Source: Actinomadura sp. 7K507
GTDB lineage: Bacteria; Actinomycetota; Actinomycetes; Streptosporangiales; Streptosporangiaceae
Reading direction: 5' to 3'
NCBI RefSeq assembly: GCF_004348425.1
Contig: NZ_SMKK01000040.1
Location: 1-46,979 of the forward strand
DNA: 46,979 nucleotides
Positions 17,011 through 26,378 of the stretch are shown in pieces (position 1 is the stretch's first letter; each line of letters opens with the position of its first letter). The notes beneath the pieces are model-generated. The model was not told the origin of the DNA, did not search any database, and saw only the letters and a list, made by a program, of their open reading frames with translations. Position numbers and translations under genes: made by a program.

Positions 17011-17043
17011 AAGGGAGGCCGCGCGAGCCGCGCGGCCTCCCTT
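17011..17043. terminator. Bidirectional hairpin terminator between the conservon and the nuo block
   Basis: Perfect 15-bp stem (17011-17025 with 17029-17043; left arm AAGGGAGGCCGCGCG) and a 3-base AGC loop, followed by TT on the plus strand and preceded by an A-rich run that gives T's on the minus strand. It sits 13 bases after cvnD and 23 bases after the end of the convergent polyprenyl synthase gene, so it can stop both transcripts. Confidence 0.88.
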
Positions 17044-17065
17044 TTCCGTTGCTCGGCCCGGTCGC

Positions 17066-18106
17066 TCAGCCCGTCCGGGACACGACGTAGTCGCAGAGGG
17101 CGGTGAAGGCGTCGCGGGCGGGGATGGCGGGGAGGGTGAGGAGTTCGGTCCTGGCGTCCTCGGCCCGGCGGCGAAGGTCGGCGCGGGCGTGGTCCATGGC
17201 GGGGTGTGCGCGCAGGAGGGCGAGGGCCTCGGCGTGGAGGGCGTCGTCGGAGAGGTCCTGGACGAGGAGTTCACGGAGGCGGGCGTCGTCCGGTCCGGAG
17301 CCGACACCGGCGAGGACGTGGTACATCGGGAGGGTGCGGATGCCTTCGCGGAGGTCGGTGCCGGGGGTCTTGCCGGACTCCTCGGTCTCGGAGGCGATGT
17401 CGAGGATGTCGTCGGACAGCTGGAACGCGATGCCGATCTTCTCGCAGGCCGAGGTGACGGTGTGGACGACGTGCGCCGGGGCACCGGACAGCAGGGCGCC
17501 GAACTGGCCCGAGACGGCGATGAGGGACGCGGTCTTGTCCGCGACGACCTGGAGGTAGTGCGTGAGGGCGTCGGCGCCCTCGCCGGGGCCGACGGTCTCC
17601 TGGATCTGGCCGCGGACGAGCCGGGCGAACGCGCGGGCCTGGACGCGGACGGCCTCGGGGCCGAGGTCGGCGAGCAGGTCCGACGCGCGGGCGAACAGGT
17701 AGTCGCCGGTGAGGATGGCGACGGTGTTCGTCCAGCGGGAGTTGGCGGACTCCTGGCCGCGGCGGACGGTCGCCTCGTCCATGACGTCGTCGTGGTAGAG
17801 GGTGCCGAGGTGGGTGAGCTCCACGACGACGGCGGCGGGGACGACGCCGGACGCGGCGGGGTCGCCGAAGTGGGAGGCGAGCAGCACCAGCATCGGCCGG
17901 AACCGCTTGCCGCCCGCTTCGACGAGGTGCTGTGAGGCCTCGGTGAGCAGCGCGTCCTCGCCGCGGACGCAGTCCATGAGCATTTCCTCGACCGTGGCCA
18001 GGCCGCCCCTGGCGTCGGCGGCGAGGGCGGCGTCTATGGGAAGCCCGAACGGGCCGGTCTCGGCTACGGCCGGCCCGCCGGGCTGCTCAGCGAATGGGTG
18101 GCTCAC
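17066..18106 (-). CDS. Long-chain polyprenyl diphosphate synthase (menaquinone side chain)
   Basis: 346 residues from GTG 18106, chosen because AGGGAGA lies seven bases upstream; the frame extends further but overlaps nuoN. First Asp-rich motif DDVMD (106-110), second DDILD (232-236), and GGKRFRP near 65-71 make it an active trans-prenyltransferase. Small residues before the first motif suggest a long product (C35-C50) rather than farnesyl or geranylgeranyl diphosphate. It starts ten bases after the nuoN stop and is probably the last gene of the nuo transcript. Its probable role is the menaquinone isoprenoid chain; the exact length cannot be read. Confidence 0.9.
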   Translation of the reverse strand: MSHPFAEQPGGPAVAETGPFGLPIDAALAADARGGLATVEEMLMDCVRGEDALLTEASQHLVEAGGKRFRPMLVLLASHFGDPAASGVVPAAVVVELTHLGTLYHDDVMDEATVRRGQESANSRWTNTVAILTGDYLFARASDLLADLGPEAVRVQARAFARLVRGQIQETVGPGEGADALTHYLQVVADKTASLIAVSGQFGALLSGAPAHVVHTVTSACEKIGIAFQLSDDILDIASETEESGKTPGTDLREGIRTLPMYHVLAGVGSGPDDARLRELLVQDLSDDALHAEALALLRAHPAMDHARADLRRRAEDARTELLTLPAIPARDAFTALCDYVVSRTG

Positions 18107-18116
18107 CCGAGTCTCC

Positions 18117-19712
18117 CTACCGGACGAACATGTCGGTCGTGGCTTGTCCCGCAAGGTCCAGAATGGGCTGTGGGAGCACGCCGAGTACCACAGTAGCCGT
18201 CACGCCGATCGCGACCGCGACCGCGGTCGCCGGCCCGGCCACCACGACCGGCCCGTCGGGGTCGGGCTCGCTGAAGAACATGACGACGATCACCCGGACG
18301 TAGAAGAACGCGGCGACGGCGGAGGCCACGACGGCGACGACGACCAGCGGTGTCGCGCCCTCCTCCACCGCGGCCTTGAAGATCGCGAACTTCCCGGTGA
18401 ACCCGCTGGTGAGCGGGATCCCGGCGAACGCCAGCAGGAAGAAGGCGAACACGCCCGCCACGACCGGGGAGCGCTTGCCGAGCCCGGCCCAGCGCGACAG
18501 GTGGCCGGCCTCGCCGCCCGCGTCCCGCACCATCGTGACGACGGCGAACGCGCCGACAGACGCGAAACCGTACGCGAGCAGGTAGAACAGGGTGCTCGAC
18601 AGGCCGTTCTCGGACGAGGCGATCACGCCGAGGAGCAGGAACCCCGCGTGCGCGATCGACGAGTAGGCCAGCATCCGCTTGATGTCGGTCTGGGTGATCG
18701 CGATGATCGACCCGGCGACCATGGTGAGAATGGCCACACCCCACATCAACGGCCGCCAGTCCCAGGCGAGCGTCTCGAACGTGACGTAGTAGACGCGCAG
18801 GAGCGCGCCGGCCGCGGACACGACGGTGCAGGACGCCATCAGCGCCGTGATCGGGGTGGGGGCGCCCTGGTAGACGTCCGGCTTCCACATGTGGAACGGG
18901 ACGCCGCCGAGCTTGAACAGCAGCCCGACGGACAGCAGCGCGGCGCCCGCGAGGAGCAGGGTCTCGTTGCCGGCGTCCTTGCCGATCTGGGCGGAGATGT
19001 CCGACAGCCGCACCGAGCCGGCGTACCCGTACAGCAGCGCGATCCCGTACAGGAAGAACGCCGAGGAGAACGCGCCGAGCAGGAAGTACTTGACCGAGGC
19101 CTCCTGGGACAGGAGGCGCCGCCGGCGGGCGAGCCCGCACAGCAGGTACAGCGGCAGCGACAGCACTTCCAGCGCCACGAACATCGTGAGCAGGTCGTTC
19201 GCGGCCGGGAACATGATCATGCCGCCGACGGCGAACATCATCAGCGGGTACACCTCGGTCTGGGTGATCCCCGCCTCGCTGGTGCGCTGCTCGGCCTCGC
19301 TGCCCGGCAGGGCGGACGCCTGCGCGGCGAAGGCCCCTTCGGCGACCCCGGCGCGGCCGCTGCCGCGGTCGGCGATCAGCAGGAGGCTGACCAGCGCCAG
19401 GATCAGGATGGTGCCCTGCAGGAACAGTGTGGGGCCGTCCACGCCGAGCGCGCCTTCGGCGGCGACCTGGTGCGGGTTCTCGCGCCAGCCCAGCATGACC
19501 GTCCACACGAAGGCGCCCGCGATGCCGAGGAACGCGATCGGCACCTGCACGTGGTAGCGGGCGCGGCGGCCGACGAACGCCTCGACGAGGACGCCGAGGA
19601 GCGCGGCGCCGAAGACCAGCAGCATCGGGGCGATCTGCCCGTACTCGATGTGCGGTGCGGGGATGTCACCCCCCTGCGCGAGGACCGCGCTCACCTGACT
19701 GCTGGTGCTCAT
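18117..19712 (-). CDS. nuoN: NADH-quinone oxidoreductase subunit N
   Basis: 531 residues of antiporter-like membrane protein with about 14 helices. Family features include the broken-helix region with KLGGVPFHMWKPDVYQGAPTPITALM (discontinuous TM7 with its Lys) and a downstream TDIKRMLAYSSIAHAG. One of three proton-pumping antiporter-type subunits of complex I. ATG 19712 overlaps the nuoM stop (ATGA). Confidence 0.96.
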   Translation of the reverse strand: MSTSSQVSAVLAQGGDIPAPHIEYGQIAPMLLVFGAALLGVLVEAFVGRRARYHVQVPIAFLGIAGAFVWTVMLGWRENPHQVAAEGALGVDGPTLFLQGTILILALVSLLLIADRGSGRAGVAEGAFAAQASALPGSEAEQRTSEAGITQTEVYPLMMFAVGGMIMFPAANDLLTMFVALEVLSLPLYLLCGLARRRRLLSQEASVKYFLLGAFSSAFFLYGIALLYGYAGSVRLSDISAQIGKDAGNETLLLAGAALLSVGLLFKLGGVPFHMWKPDVYQGAPTPITALMASCTVVSAAGALLRVYYVTFETLAWDWRPLMWGVAILTMVAGSIIAITQTDIKRMLAYSSIAHAGFLLLGVIASSENGLSSTLFYLLAYGFASVGAFAVVTMVRDAGGEAGHLSRWAGLGKRSPVVAGVFAFFLLAFAGIPLTSGFTGKFAIFKAAVEEGATPLVVVAVVASAVAAFFYVRVIVVMFFSEPDPDGPVVVAGPATAVAVAIGVTATVVLGVLPQPILDLAGQATTDMFVR

Positions 19713-21289
19713 GGACGGGCTCCGTTCTCGGCGGCGTTACCGGTGATGTCCGGCGCCGGGTCCTTCTCGTCGACCCGGACCAGCGTCTCGTTCACCGACG
19801 GGTTGATCACGTGCAGCACCGGCTGCGGGAAGAAGCCCATCACCACGATGATCGCGATGATGGGGGCGACGGCCCACTTCTCCCTGGCGTTCAGGTCCTT
19901 CAGGCCCTCGACCGCGGGGGCCTTCGGGCCGCCCATGGTCCGCTGGTACATCCACAGGATGTAGATCGCCGCGAGCACGACACCGCTGACGGAGAGCACG
20001 GCGGCCCACTCGTAGCGGCCGAACGTGCCGACGATCACCAGGAACTCCGACACGAACGTCGACAGGCCCGGCAGCGACAGCGCGGACAGGCCCGCGATGA
20101 GGAACATCCCGGCGAGGACGGGCGCGACCTTCTGCATGCCGCCGAAGTCGGAGATCCGCGCCGACCGCCGCCGGACGATCATGAACCCGACGATCAGGAA
20201 CAGCGCGCCGGTGGAGAAGCCGTGGTTGACCATGTACAGCGCCGCGCCGGACTGCCCCTGCGACGTCATCGCGAAGATGCCGAGGACGATGAACCCGAAG
20301 TGCGACACCGACGTGTAGGCGACCAGGCGCTTCATGTCGACCTGGCCGATGGCCAGGACCGCGCCGTAGATGATGCTGAGCACGGCGAGCGCCAGCACGA
20401 CGGGGGTCGCCCACTTGGCCGCGCCGGGGAACAGCTCCAGGCAGAACCGGAGCATCCCGTACGTGCCGACCTTGTCCAGGACGCCGACGATCAGGACCAG
20501 CGCGGGCGCCGGGGCCTGCTGCGCCGCGTCGGGCAGCCAGGTGTGCACGGGCACCATCGGCGCCTTGATCGCGAACGCGATGAAGAAGCCGAGGAACAGC
20601 CACTTGGCGGTCGTCGGGTCGATGTTCATCTGCGACAGCTCGTCGAACATGAACGTGCCCTGCCCGAGCCCGCCCTCCGACGCCGGCTTGCTCGACAGCG
20701 GGTACAGCCAGATCACAGCGACGAGCATCAGCAGCCCGCCGAACAGCGAGTACAGCAGGAACTTCACCGCGGCGTAGGAGCGCTGCGGCCCGCCGAAGTA
20801 CCCGATGATGAAGTACACCGGGACGAGCATCGCCTCGAAGAAGACGTAGAACATGAACACGTCGGTCGCGGCGAACACGCCGATCATGGCCGCTTCGAGG
20901 GTCAGCAGCAGCGCGAAGTACGTCTTCGCCGACCGCTTGGCCGGCACGTCCACGCCGCCGGACCGGTCCGCCTCGTTCCACGACGCCAGCATCACCAGCG
21001 GGACGAGGATCACCGACAGCAGGATCAGCACCAGCGCGACGCCGTCGACGCCGACCGCCCAGTGGACCCCGAACTCCTTGATCCACCAGTACTTCTCGGT
21101 GAACTGGAAGCGCGGGCCGCCCGCGTCGAAGCCCGCCGTCATGACGCCGGCGAGCACCGCGACGGCGATGGACACGCCGATCGCGAACTGCTTGACCAGC
21201 GTCTCCCGCTCGCGCGGGATGGCGATGAGCGCCAGCGCGCCCACCAGTGGCAGCGCGATGAGGACGCTCAGCCAGGGAAAGTCGCTCAT
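19709..21289 (-). CDS. nuoM: NADH-quinone oxidoreductase subunit M
   Basis: 526 residues starting [14 protein letters not shown] at ATG 21289, which overlaps the nuoL stop; the longer open frame upstream lies inside nuoL and is discarded. Antiporter-like subunit: [22 protein letters not shown] carries the conserved Lys and broken helix, and [16 protein letters not shown] follows. Glu in the early helices (WEN-type region) is replaced by local [14 protein letters not shown] with the expected Glu. Membrane proton-translocating arm. Confidence 0.96.
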   Translation of the reverse strand: MSDFPWLSVLIALPLVGALALIAIPRERETLVKQFAIGVSIAVAVLAGVMTAGFDAGGPRFQFTEKYWWIKEFGVHWAVGVDGVALVLILLSVILVPLVMLASWNEADRSGGVDVPAKRSAKTYFALLLTLEAAMIGVFAATDVFMFYVFFEAMLVPVYFIIGYFGGPQRSYAAVKFLLYSLFGGLLMLVAVIWLYPLSSKPASEGGLGQGTFMFDELSQMNIDPTTAKWLFLGFFIAFAIKAPMVPVHTWLPDAAQQAPAPALVLIVGVLDKVGTYGMLRFCLELFPGAAKWATPVVLALAVLSIIYGAVLAIGQVDMKRLVAYTSVSHFGFIVLGIFAMTSQGQSGAALYMVNHGFSTGALFLIVGFMIVRRRSARISDFGGMQKVAPVLAGMFLIAGLSALSLPGLSTFVSEFLVIVGTFGRYEWAAVLSVSGVVLAAIYILWMYQRTMGGPKAPAVEGLKDLNAREKWAVAPIIAIIVVMGFFPQPVLHVINPSVNETLVRVDEKDPAPDITGNAAENGARP

Positions 21290-23202
21290 GAAACGTTCAC
21301 CACCAGGAGCGCGGCCACCACGAGCGCCGCACCGAAGGTCATCGAGAGTGCGTAGGAACGGGCGAAGCCGGTCTGGACGCGGCGGAGCCGCCCGGACGTG
21401 CCGCCGATACCGGCGGCGGTTCCGTTGACGGCGCCGTCGACGCCGCGCCCGTCGAACCAGACCGCGAGCCGGGTCAGCCACTGGCCGGGACGCATCAGCA
21501 GCGACTCGTTGAGCGCGTCGCCGTAGAGGTCCTTGCGGGCCGCGACGGTGACGAACGAGCCCTTGGGCGCCTCACGCGGCACCTTCCGGCTGCCGTACTG
21601 CCGCCACGCGATCGCCGCACCGATGACCATCAGGACGAGCGCGACGGCGCCGGTCGGGGTGATCAGGGCGAAGTGGTGCTCGTGCTCGGGCTTGCCGACG
21701 ACCGGTTCGAGGAAGTGGGCGAACCCGCCGAGGATCAGGAACCCGCCGGCGGCGAGCGAGCCGACCGCCAGCAGGAGCAGCGGGATCGTCATGACCTTGG
21801 GCGACTCGTGCGGGTGGACGTCGTCCGCCCAGCGCTTCTCGCCGAAGAACGTCATGAACATCACGCGCGACATGTAGTACGCGGTGATGCCGGCGCCGAC
21901 CAGCGCGCACACGCCGAGGATCGTCCCGTGCATGCCGCCCTTGTCGAACGCCGCCTCGATGATCCCTTCCTTGGTGAACCAGCCGGACAGTCCGGGGAAC
22001 CCGATGATGGCGAGGTACCCGAGGCCGAACGTGACGTAGGTGATCATCATCACCGAGCGGAGCGCGCCGTAGTGGCGCATGTTCACGTCGTCCTTCATGC
22101 CGTGCATGACGGATCCGGCGCCGAGGAACAGGCCGGCCTTGAAGAAGCCGTGCGCGATGAGGTGCGCGATGGCGAAGACGTACCCGGCCTTGCCGAGCCC
22201 GGCGGCCAGCGTCATGTAGCCGATCTGCGACATCGTCGACCCCGCGAGCGCCTTCTTGATGTCGTCCTTGGCGCACCCGATGATCGCACCGGCGAGCAGC
22301 GTGGCCGCGCCGACGATCGTCACCACCAGCTGCGCGGTCTCGGACATCTCGAAGATCGGCCCGGCCCGGACGATGAGGTACACCCCCGCCGTCACCATCG
22401 TCGCGGCGTGGATGAGGGCCGACACCGGGGTCGGGCCCTCCATCGCGTCCAGCAGCCAGGACTGCAGCGGCAGCTGCGCCGACTTGCCGCACGCGCCGAG
22501 CAGGAGCAGCAGCCCGATCGCGGTGGCGGTGCCGGTGCCCAGCTGGGACGCCATGCCGACGTGCTCGGCGCCGCTGCCGAGGATCGGCTCGTAGTCGATC
22601 GTCCCGAACGTGGCGAAGATCAGCGCGATCGCGATGATCAGCCCCATGTCGCCGACGCGGTTGACGACGAACGCCTTCTTCGCCGCGGTCGCGGCGGTCG
22701 GCTTGTGCTGCCAGAACCCGATCAGGAGGTAGGAGGCGAGGCCCACGCCCTCCCATCCGATGAACATGACCAGGAAGTTGTCACCCAGTACCAGCAGCAG
22801 CATCGCCGCGACGAACAGGTTCAGGTACGCGAAGAACTTGCGCCGCTCGGGGTCGTCGGCCATGTAGCCGACGGAGTAGATGTGGATGAGCGAGCCCACC
22901 CCGGTGATCAGCAGCACGAAGCTGATGGACAACGGGTCCACCAGCAGGTCCATGCCGACCTTGAACGCGCCTACGTCGATGAAGTCCCACAGGTGCAGGC
23001 TTCGGCGCCGCTCTTCGGCGCCGTAGCCGAGCATCTGGACGAACATCGCGACGCCGATCGCGAACGACCCCACCGACATGGCGACACCGAGCAGATGTCC
23101 CCATCTGTCGGTGCGCTTCCCTCCGATCAGGAGGATCGCGGCGCCCGCGAGCGGGAGCGCGATGAGGAGCCAGGACGCGGCCTGGATGCCTTCCGCTTTC
23201 AT
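21286..23202 (-). CDS. nuoL: NADH-quinone oxidoreductase subunit L
   Basis: 638 residues, typical for Nuo[18 protein letters not shown] holds the conserved Glu, [31 protein letters not shown] is the broken-helix proton-channel region, and [18 protein letters not shown] follows. The C-terminal part contains the long lateral helix region, a variable linker ([11 protein letters not shown]) and a last membrane helix near residue 620. It is the distal antiporter of complex I. Nine bases separate it from nuoK. Confidence 0.97.
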   Translation of the reverse strand: MKAEGIQAASWLLIALPLAGAAILLIGGKRTDRWGHLLGVAMSVGSFAIGVAMFVQMLGYGAEERRRSLHLWDFIDVGAFKVGMDLLVDPLSISFVLLITGVGSLIHIYSVGYMADDPERRKFFAYLNLFVAAMLLLVLGDNFLVMFIGWEGVGLASYLLIGFWQHKPTAATAAKKAFVVNRVGDMGLIIAIALIFATFGTIDYEPILGSGAEHVGMASQLGTGTATAIGLLLLLGACGKSAQLPLQSWLLDAMEGPTPVSALIHAATMVTAGVYLIVRAGPIFEMSETAQLVVTIVGAATLLAGAIIGCAKDDIKKALAGSTMSQIGYMTLAAGLGKAGYVFAIAHLIAHGFFKAGLFLGAGSVMHGMKDDVNMRHYGALRSVMMITYVTFGLGYLAIIGFPGLSGWFTKEGIIEAAFDKGGMHGTILGVCALVGAGITAYYMSRVMFMTFFGEKRWADDVHPHESPKVMTIPLLLLAVGSLAAGGFLILGGFAHFLEPVVGKPEHEHHFALITPTGAVALVLMVIGAAIAWRQYGSRKVPREAPKGSFVTVAARKDLYGDALNESLLMRPGQWLTRLAVWFDGRGVDGAVNGTAAGIGGTSGRLRRVQTGFARSYALSMTFGAALVVAALLVVNVS

Positions 23203-23211
23203 CCCAGCCTC

Positions 23212-23511
23212 TCAGTACTTCAGCAGGTTGACGTCGTCCACCGACGACGACCTGCGGGTCCGGAAGACGGTCATGATGATCGCCAGGCCCACCACGACCT
23301 CCGCCGCGGCCACCACCATCACGAAGAAGGCGATGATCTGGCCGTCGAGGTTGCCGTGCATGCGGGAGAACGTGATGAACGCCAGGTTCGTCGCGTTCAG
23401 CATGAGCTCGACGCACATGAACACCACGAGCGCGTTGCGGCGCACGAGCACGCCGAGCGCGCCGATGGTGAACAGGATCGCCGAGAGCGCCAGGTAGTGC
23501 CCCGGACTCAT
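23212..23511 (-). CDS. nuoK: NADH-quinone oxidoreductase subunit K
   Basis: 99 residues and three membrane helices, the standard NuoK size. The second helix carries the conserved membrane Glu in [17 protein letters not shown] and a second acidic residue follows in the third helix region ([11 protein letters not shown]). It overlaps the nuoJ stop by four bases (ATGA) and forms part of the proton path next to NuoH and NuoJ. Confidence 0.96.
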   Translation of the reverse strand: MSPGHYLALSAILFTIGALGVLVRRNALVVFMCVELMLNATNLAFITFSRMHGNLDGQIIAFFVMVVAAAEVVVGLAIIMTVFRTRRSSSVDDVNLLKY

Positions 23512-24461
23512 GAACCAGCCTCGCCTTCACGCTCGTTGCCGCCGGTCCGGCCGCCGCCCGCGCCGCCGCCCGCGCCGCCCTCGGCACCGCCGTCCACGGG
23601 CGTCCCGGGCTTGACGACGCGCGACTCGGCGTCGGCGTCCTCGGCTTCTTCGGTGACGGCCTGGACGGCCCGCACGTTGTGCTCGACCGCCTCTTCCTCG
23701 GTCCTGCCGCCCAGGTCGGCGTGCCGCTCCGTGGTGTCGGCGCGGGCCGCGATGACCGGGTTGACCGACAGTGCCGACGGTGTCCCGTCGGGCAGCAGCG
23801 CCGGCATGTCGACGGCGTTGTGCAGCGCGTAGGTGCCGGGGCCGGGCAGCGTCCCCGGGTGGTCGCCGGACAGGAACCGCTCCTTGGACAGGGACTTCTG
23901 CGTCGCCTTCGGCCCGATCCGCTCCCGGTGTGCCACCACCATCGCGCCCAGCGCCGCGGTGATCAGCAGGGCGCTGGTCGCCTCGAACGCGAACACGTAC
24001 TTGGAGAACAGCAGCCGGGCCAGGCCGACGATATTGCCCTCGGCGTTGGCCTGCTGCAGGCCGGCCGCGCCGCCGAGCGCCGCGTTCCCGATACCGGTGG
24101 CCAGCAGCGCGATGAATCCGATCGCGGCGACCGCCGCCCAGAAACGCTGGCCGCGGATCGTCTCCACCAGCGAGTCGGTGGAGCTCACTCCGACGAGCAT
24201 CACCACGAACAGGAACAGCATCAGCACCGCGCCGGTGTAGACGATCACCTGCACGAACGCCAGGAACGGGGCGTTCTGGATCGCGTACAGGCCGGCGAGG
24301 GACAGCATCACGGCGGCCAGCATCAGCGCCGAGTGCACCGCCTTCCGCATGAAGATCATGCCGAGGGCGGCGCTGACCGAGACGATCGCCAGCAGCCAGA
24401 AGAAGAACGGCTCGCCGGCCTGCTTGTCGGCCACCTCCGCCGCGAGGATGGAGGCGTTCAC
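23508..24461 (-). CDS. nuoJ: NADH-quinone oxidoreductase subunit J, with long C-terminal extension
   Basis: 317 residues, far longer than the usual 170-200. The membrane core (residues 1-190) is standard: five helices with [22 protein letters not shown], the pi-bulge region. After the last helix comes a hydrophilic tail of about 120 residues, acidic in the middle and ending in a Gly-rich run ([14 protein letters not shown]). Extended NuoJ tails occur in other actinobacteria; their role is unknown. Start is GTG in a GTGA overlap with the nuoI stop. Confidence 0.94.
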   Translation of the reverse strand: MNASILAAEVADKQAGEPFFFWLLAIVSVSAALGMIFMRKAVHSALMLAAVMLSLAGLYAIQNAPFLAFVQVIVYTGAVLMLFLFVVMLVGVSSTDSLVETIRGQRFWAAVAAIGFIALLATGIGNAALGGAAGLQQANAEGNIVGLARLLFSKYVFAFEATSALLITAALGAMVVAHRERIGPKATQKSLSKERFLSGDHPGTLPGPGTYALHNAVDMPALLPDGTPSALSVNPVIAARADTTERHADLGGRTEEEAVEHNVRAVQAVTEEAEDADAESRVVKPGTPVDGGAEGGAGGGAGGGRTGGNEREGEAGS

Positions 24462-24991
24462 CGGCCTTCACCGTCCTCGTCGGGCTGGAGGCCGAGGCGG
24501 TAGTAGTCCTCCTCGGTGTCGCCGAGCCGCATCTCGTGCGGCGGCGTCTCCATGCCCTCGCGCAGCGGCGCCAGCAGCATCTCCTTGGTGTAGATCAGGC
24601 TCTCGCGGCTGTCGTCGGCGAGCTCGTACTCGTTGGTCATCGTGAGCGCCCGCGTCGGGCACGCCTCGATGCACAGCCCGCACAGGATGCAGCGCAGATA
24701 GTTGATCTGGTAGATGCGTCCGTACCGCTCGCCGGGCGAGTAGCGCTCGTCGGCGGTGTTGTCGGCGCCCTCGACGAAGATGGCGTCGGCGGGACACGCC
24801 CAGGCGCACAGCTCGCAGCCGATGCACTTCTCCAGCCCGTCCGGCCACCGGTTGAGCTGGTGCCGGCCGTGGAAGCGCGGGGCGGTCGGCCGCTTCACCT
24901 CGGGGTACTGAACGGTCTCGCTCTTCGTGAAAATCTGGTGGAACGAGACCCCGAACCCCTTGACCGGGTTCAGGAAATCAGTTAGTCCCAC
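24458..24991 (-). CDS. nuoI: NADH-quinone oxidoreductase subunit I (two [4Fe-4S] clusters)
   Basis: 177 residues. Two ferredoxin motifs, [12 protein letters not shown] and [12 protein letters not shown], bind clusters N6a and N6b that pass electrons towards NuoB. GTG start at 24991, fixed by a strong AGGAGGT at about five bases upstream; the start lies inside nuoH, with a 14-base overlap. The same Shine-Dalgarno can pair with an adjacent CCTCC (three-base loop), so its access may depend on translation of nuoH. Confidence 0.96.
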   Translation of the reverse strand: MGLTDFLNPVKGFGVSFHQIFTKSETVQYPEVKRPTAPRFHGRHQLNRWPDGLEKCIGCELCAWACPADAIFVEGADNTADERYSPGERYGRIYQINYLRCILCGLCIEACPTRALTMTNEYELADDSRESLIYTKEMLLAPLREGMETPPHEMRLGDTEEDYYRLGLQPDEDGEGR

Positions 24992-26378
24992 TGGTGACCT
25001 CCTCAGGAGGGGTTTTCATCTTGGATGCGCCGGCAGGCCCACCGTGGTAGTGAGGCGCGTCCATCGGCGGCACCGGGAACCCGCCCGCGGCCGGTTCGGG
25101 CGTCTCGGCCTTGCCCGCGCCGGGCACGATCTCCTTCTCGTCCTCGCCGCCGCGGAACATCTCCCAGACCACCGTGGCCACCAGCACCACCGCCGCCGCC
25201 ACCGCGGCGACGATCACGATCTGCTGCATGTCGTAGCCCTCGTTGCGCAGCGCGCGGATGGTGGCGACCAGCAGGATCCAGCCGAGCGAGAAGGGCATCA
25301 GCACCTTCCAGCCGAGCTTCATCAGCTGGTCGTAGCGCACGCGCGGCAGCGTGCCGCGCAGCCAGATGAAGAAGAAGATGAACAGGCCGACCTTGATCAG
25401 GAACCACAGCACCGGCCACCAGCCGGAGTTGGCGCCCTCCCACACCGTGCTGATCGGCGGGGGCGCCCGCCAGCCGCCGAGGAACAGCGTGGTGGCCAGG
25501 GCCGACAGCGTCGCGAGGTTGATGTACTCGGCGAGGAAGAACATCGCGAACTTCAGCGACGAGTACTCGGTGTGGAAGCCGCCGACGATCTCGCCCTCGC
25601 CCTCGGGCAGGTCGAACGGGATACGGCTGGACTCGCCCATCATCGTGATCACGAACACGATGAAGGACGGCGCCAGCAGGAGCGCGAACCACCGGTCGTG
25701 CTGCGCCGCGACGATCTCCGAGGTGGACATCGAGCCCGCGAACATGAACACCGCAACGAACGACAGCGCCATCGCGATCTCGTAGGAGATCACCTGCGCG
25801 GACGAGCGGAGCCCGCCGAGCAGCGAGTACGGCGACATCGACGCCCAGCCGGCGAGCACGAACCCGTACACGCCGAGCGACGCCATCGCCAGCACCAGCA
25901 GCACCGCGACCGGCAGGTCGGTGCCCTGCAGCGGCGTCTGGTGCCCGAAGATCGACACCGTCGGGCCGACCGGGATGACGGCGAACGAGATGAACGCCGG
26001 GACGGCCGCCGCGACCGGCGCCAGGACGAACACGACCTTGTCGACCTGGCGGGGGACGATGTCCTCCTTCAGCGCCAGCTTGACGCCGTCGGCGAGGCTC
26101 TGCAGCAGGCCCTGCGGCCCGGCGCGGTTCGGGCCCACGCGCAGCTGCATCCGGCCGATGACGCGCCGCTCGATCCACATCGTCATCAGCACGGTCACGA
26201 CGAGGAACGCGAAGATGGCGAGGACCTTGCCGCCGATCAGCCACCACGGGTCCGAGCCGAAGTCCTTCAGCGTCGGATCCGCGGCGACGGTGTTGACCGG
26301 GCCCGTGTTGAAAGGCGCCGTGTTGAAAGGCCCCGTGTTGAAAGGCGCCGTGTTCAAAGGTACGGCCAGCGGGCTCAT
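24978..26378 (-). CDS. nuoH: NADH-quinone oxidoreductase subunit H, with repeat-bearing N-terminus
   Basis: 466 residues from ATG 26378, which overlaps the nuoG stop. The core is typical NuoH/ND1: eight helices, [45 protein letters not shown] quinone loop as [16 protein letters not shown], and ADxI-type segments. It forms the quinone chamber at the foot of the membrane arm. Before the first helix there is an unusual 30-residue leader made of [10 protein letters not shown] pentapeptides from a 15-bp DNA repeat. The C-terminus has a hydrophilic tail of about 70 residues. Confidence 0.95.
   Translation of the reverse strand: MSPLAVPLNTAPFNTGPFNTAPFNTGPVNTVAADPTLKDFGSDPWWLIGGKVLAIFAFLVVTVLMTMWIERRVIGRMQLRVGPNRAGPQGLLQSLADGVKLALKEDIVPRQVDKVVFVLAPVAAAVPAFISFAVIPVGPTVSIFGHQTPLQGTDLPVAVLLVLAMASLGVYGFVLAGWASMSPYSLLGGLRSSAQVISYEIAMALSFVAVFMFAGSMSTSEIVAAQHDRWFALLLAPSFIVFVITMMGESSRIPFDLPEGEGEIVGGFHTEYSSLKFAMFFLAEYINLATLSALATTLFLGGWRAPPPISTVWEGANSGWWPVLWFLIKVGLFIFFFIWLRGTLPRVRYDQLMKLGWKVLMPFSLGWILLVATIRALRNEGYDMQQIVIVAAVAAAVVLVATVVWEMFRGGEDEKEIVPGAGKAETPEPAAGGFPVPPMDAPHYHGGPAGASKMKTPPEEVTSGTN
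26290..26361 (-). repeat. 15-bp tandem repeat at the start of nuoH
   Basis: Five consecutive 15-base units related to GTGTTGAAAGGCGCC (plus strand) start at 26290, 26305, 26320, 26335 and 26350; the middle three differ at a single base. On the coding strand they give the pentapeptides [10 protein letters not shown] just after the start codon. The unit is in frame, so copy changes would not break the gene. Confidence 0.92.

Noticed and set aside
17066..18106. GGPP synthase of the terpene locus
   Set aside because: Convergent with it, co-directional with nuo, and small residues before the first Asp motif indicate a long-chain product.
17802..21355. Long plus-strand open frames opposite nuoN and nuoM
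   Set aside because: Highly charged Arg/Glu/Asp/His translations without domains; antisense to strongly supported nuo genes.
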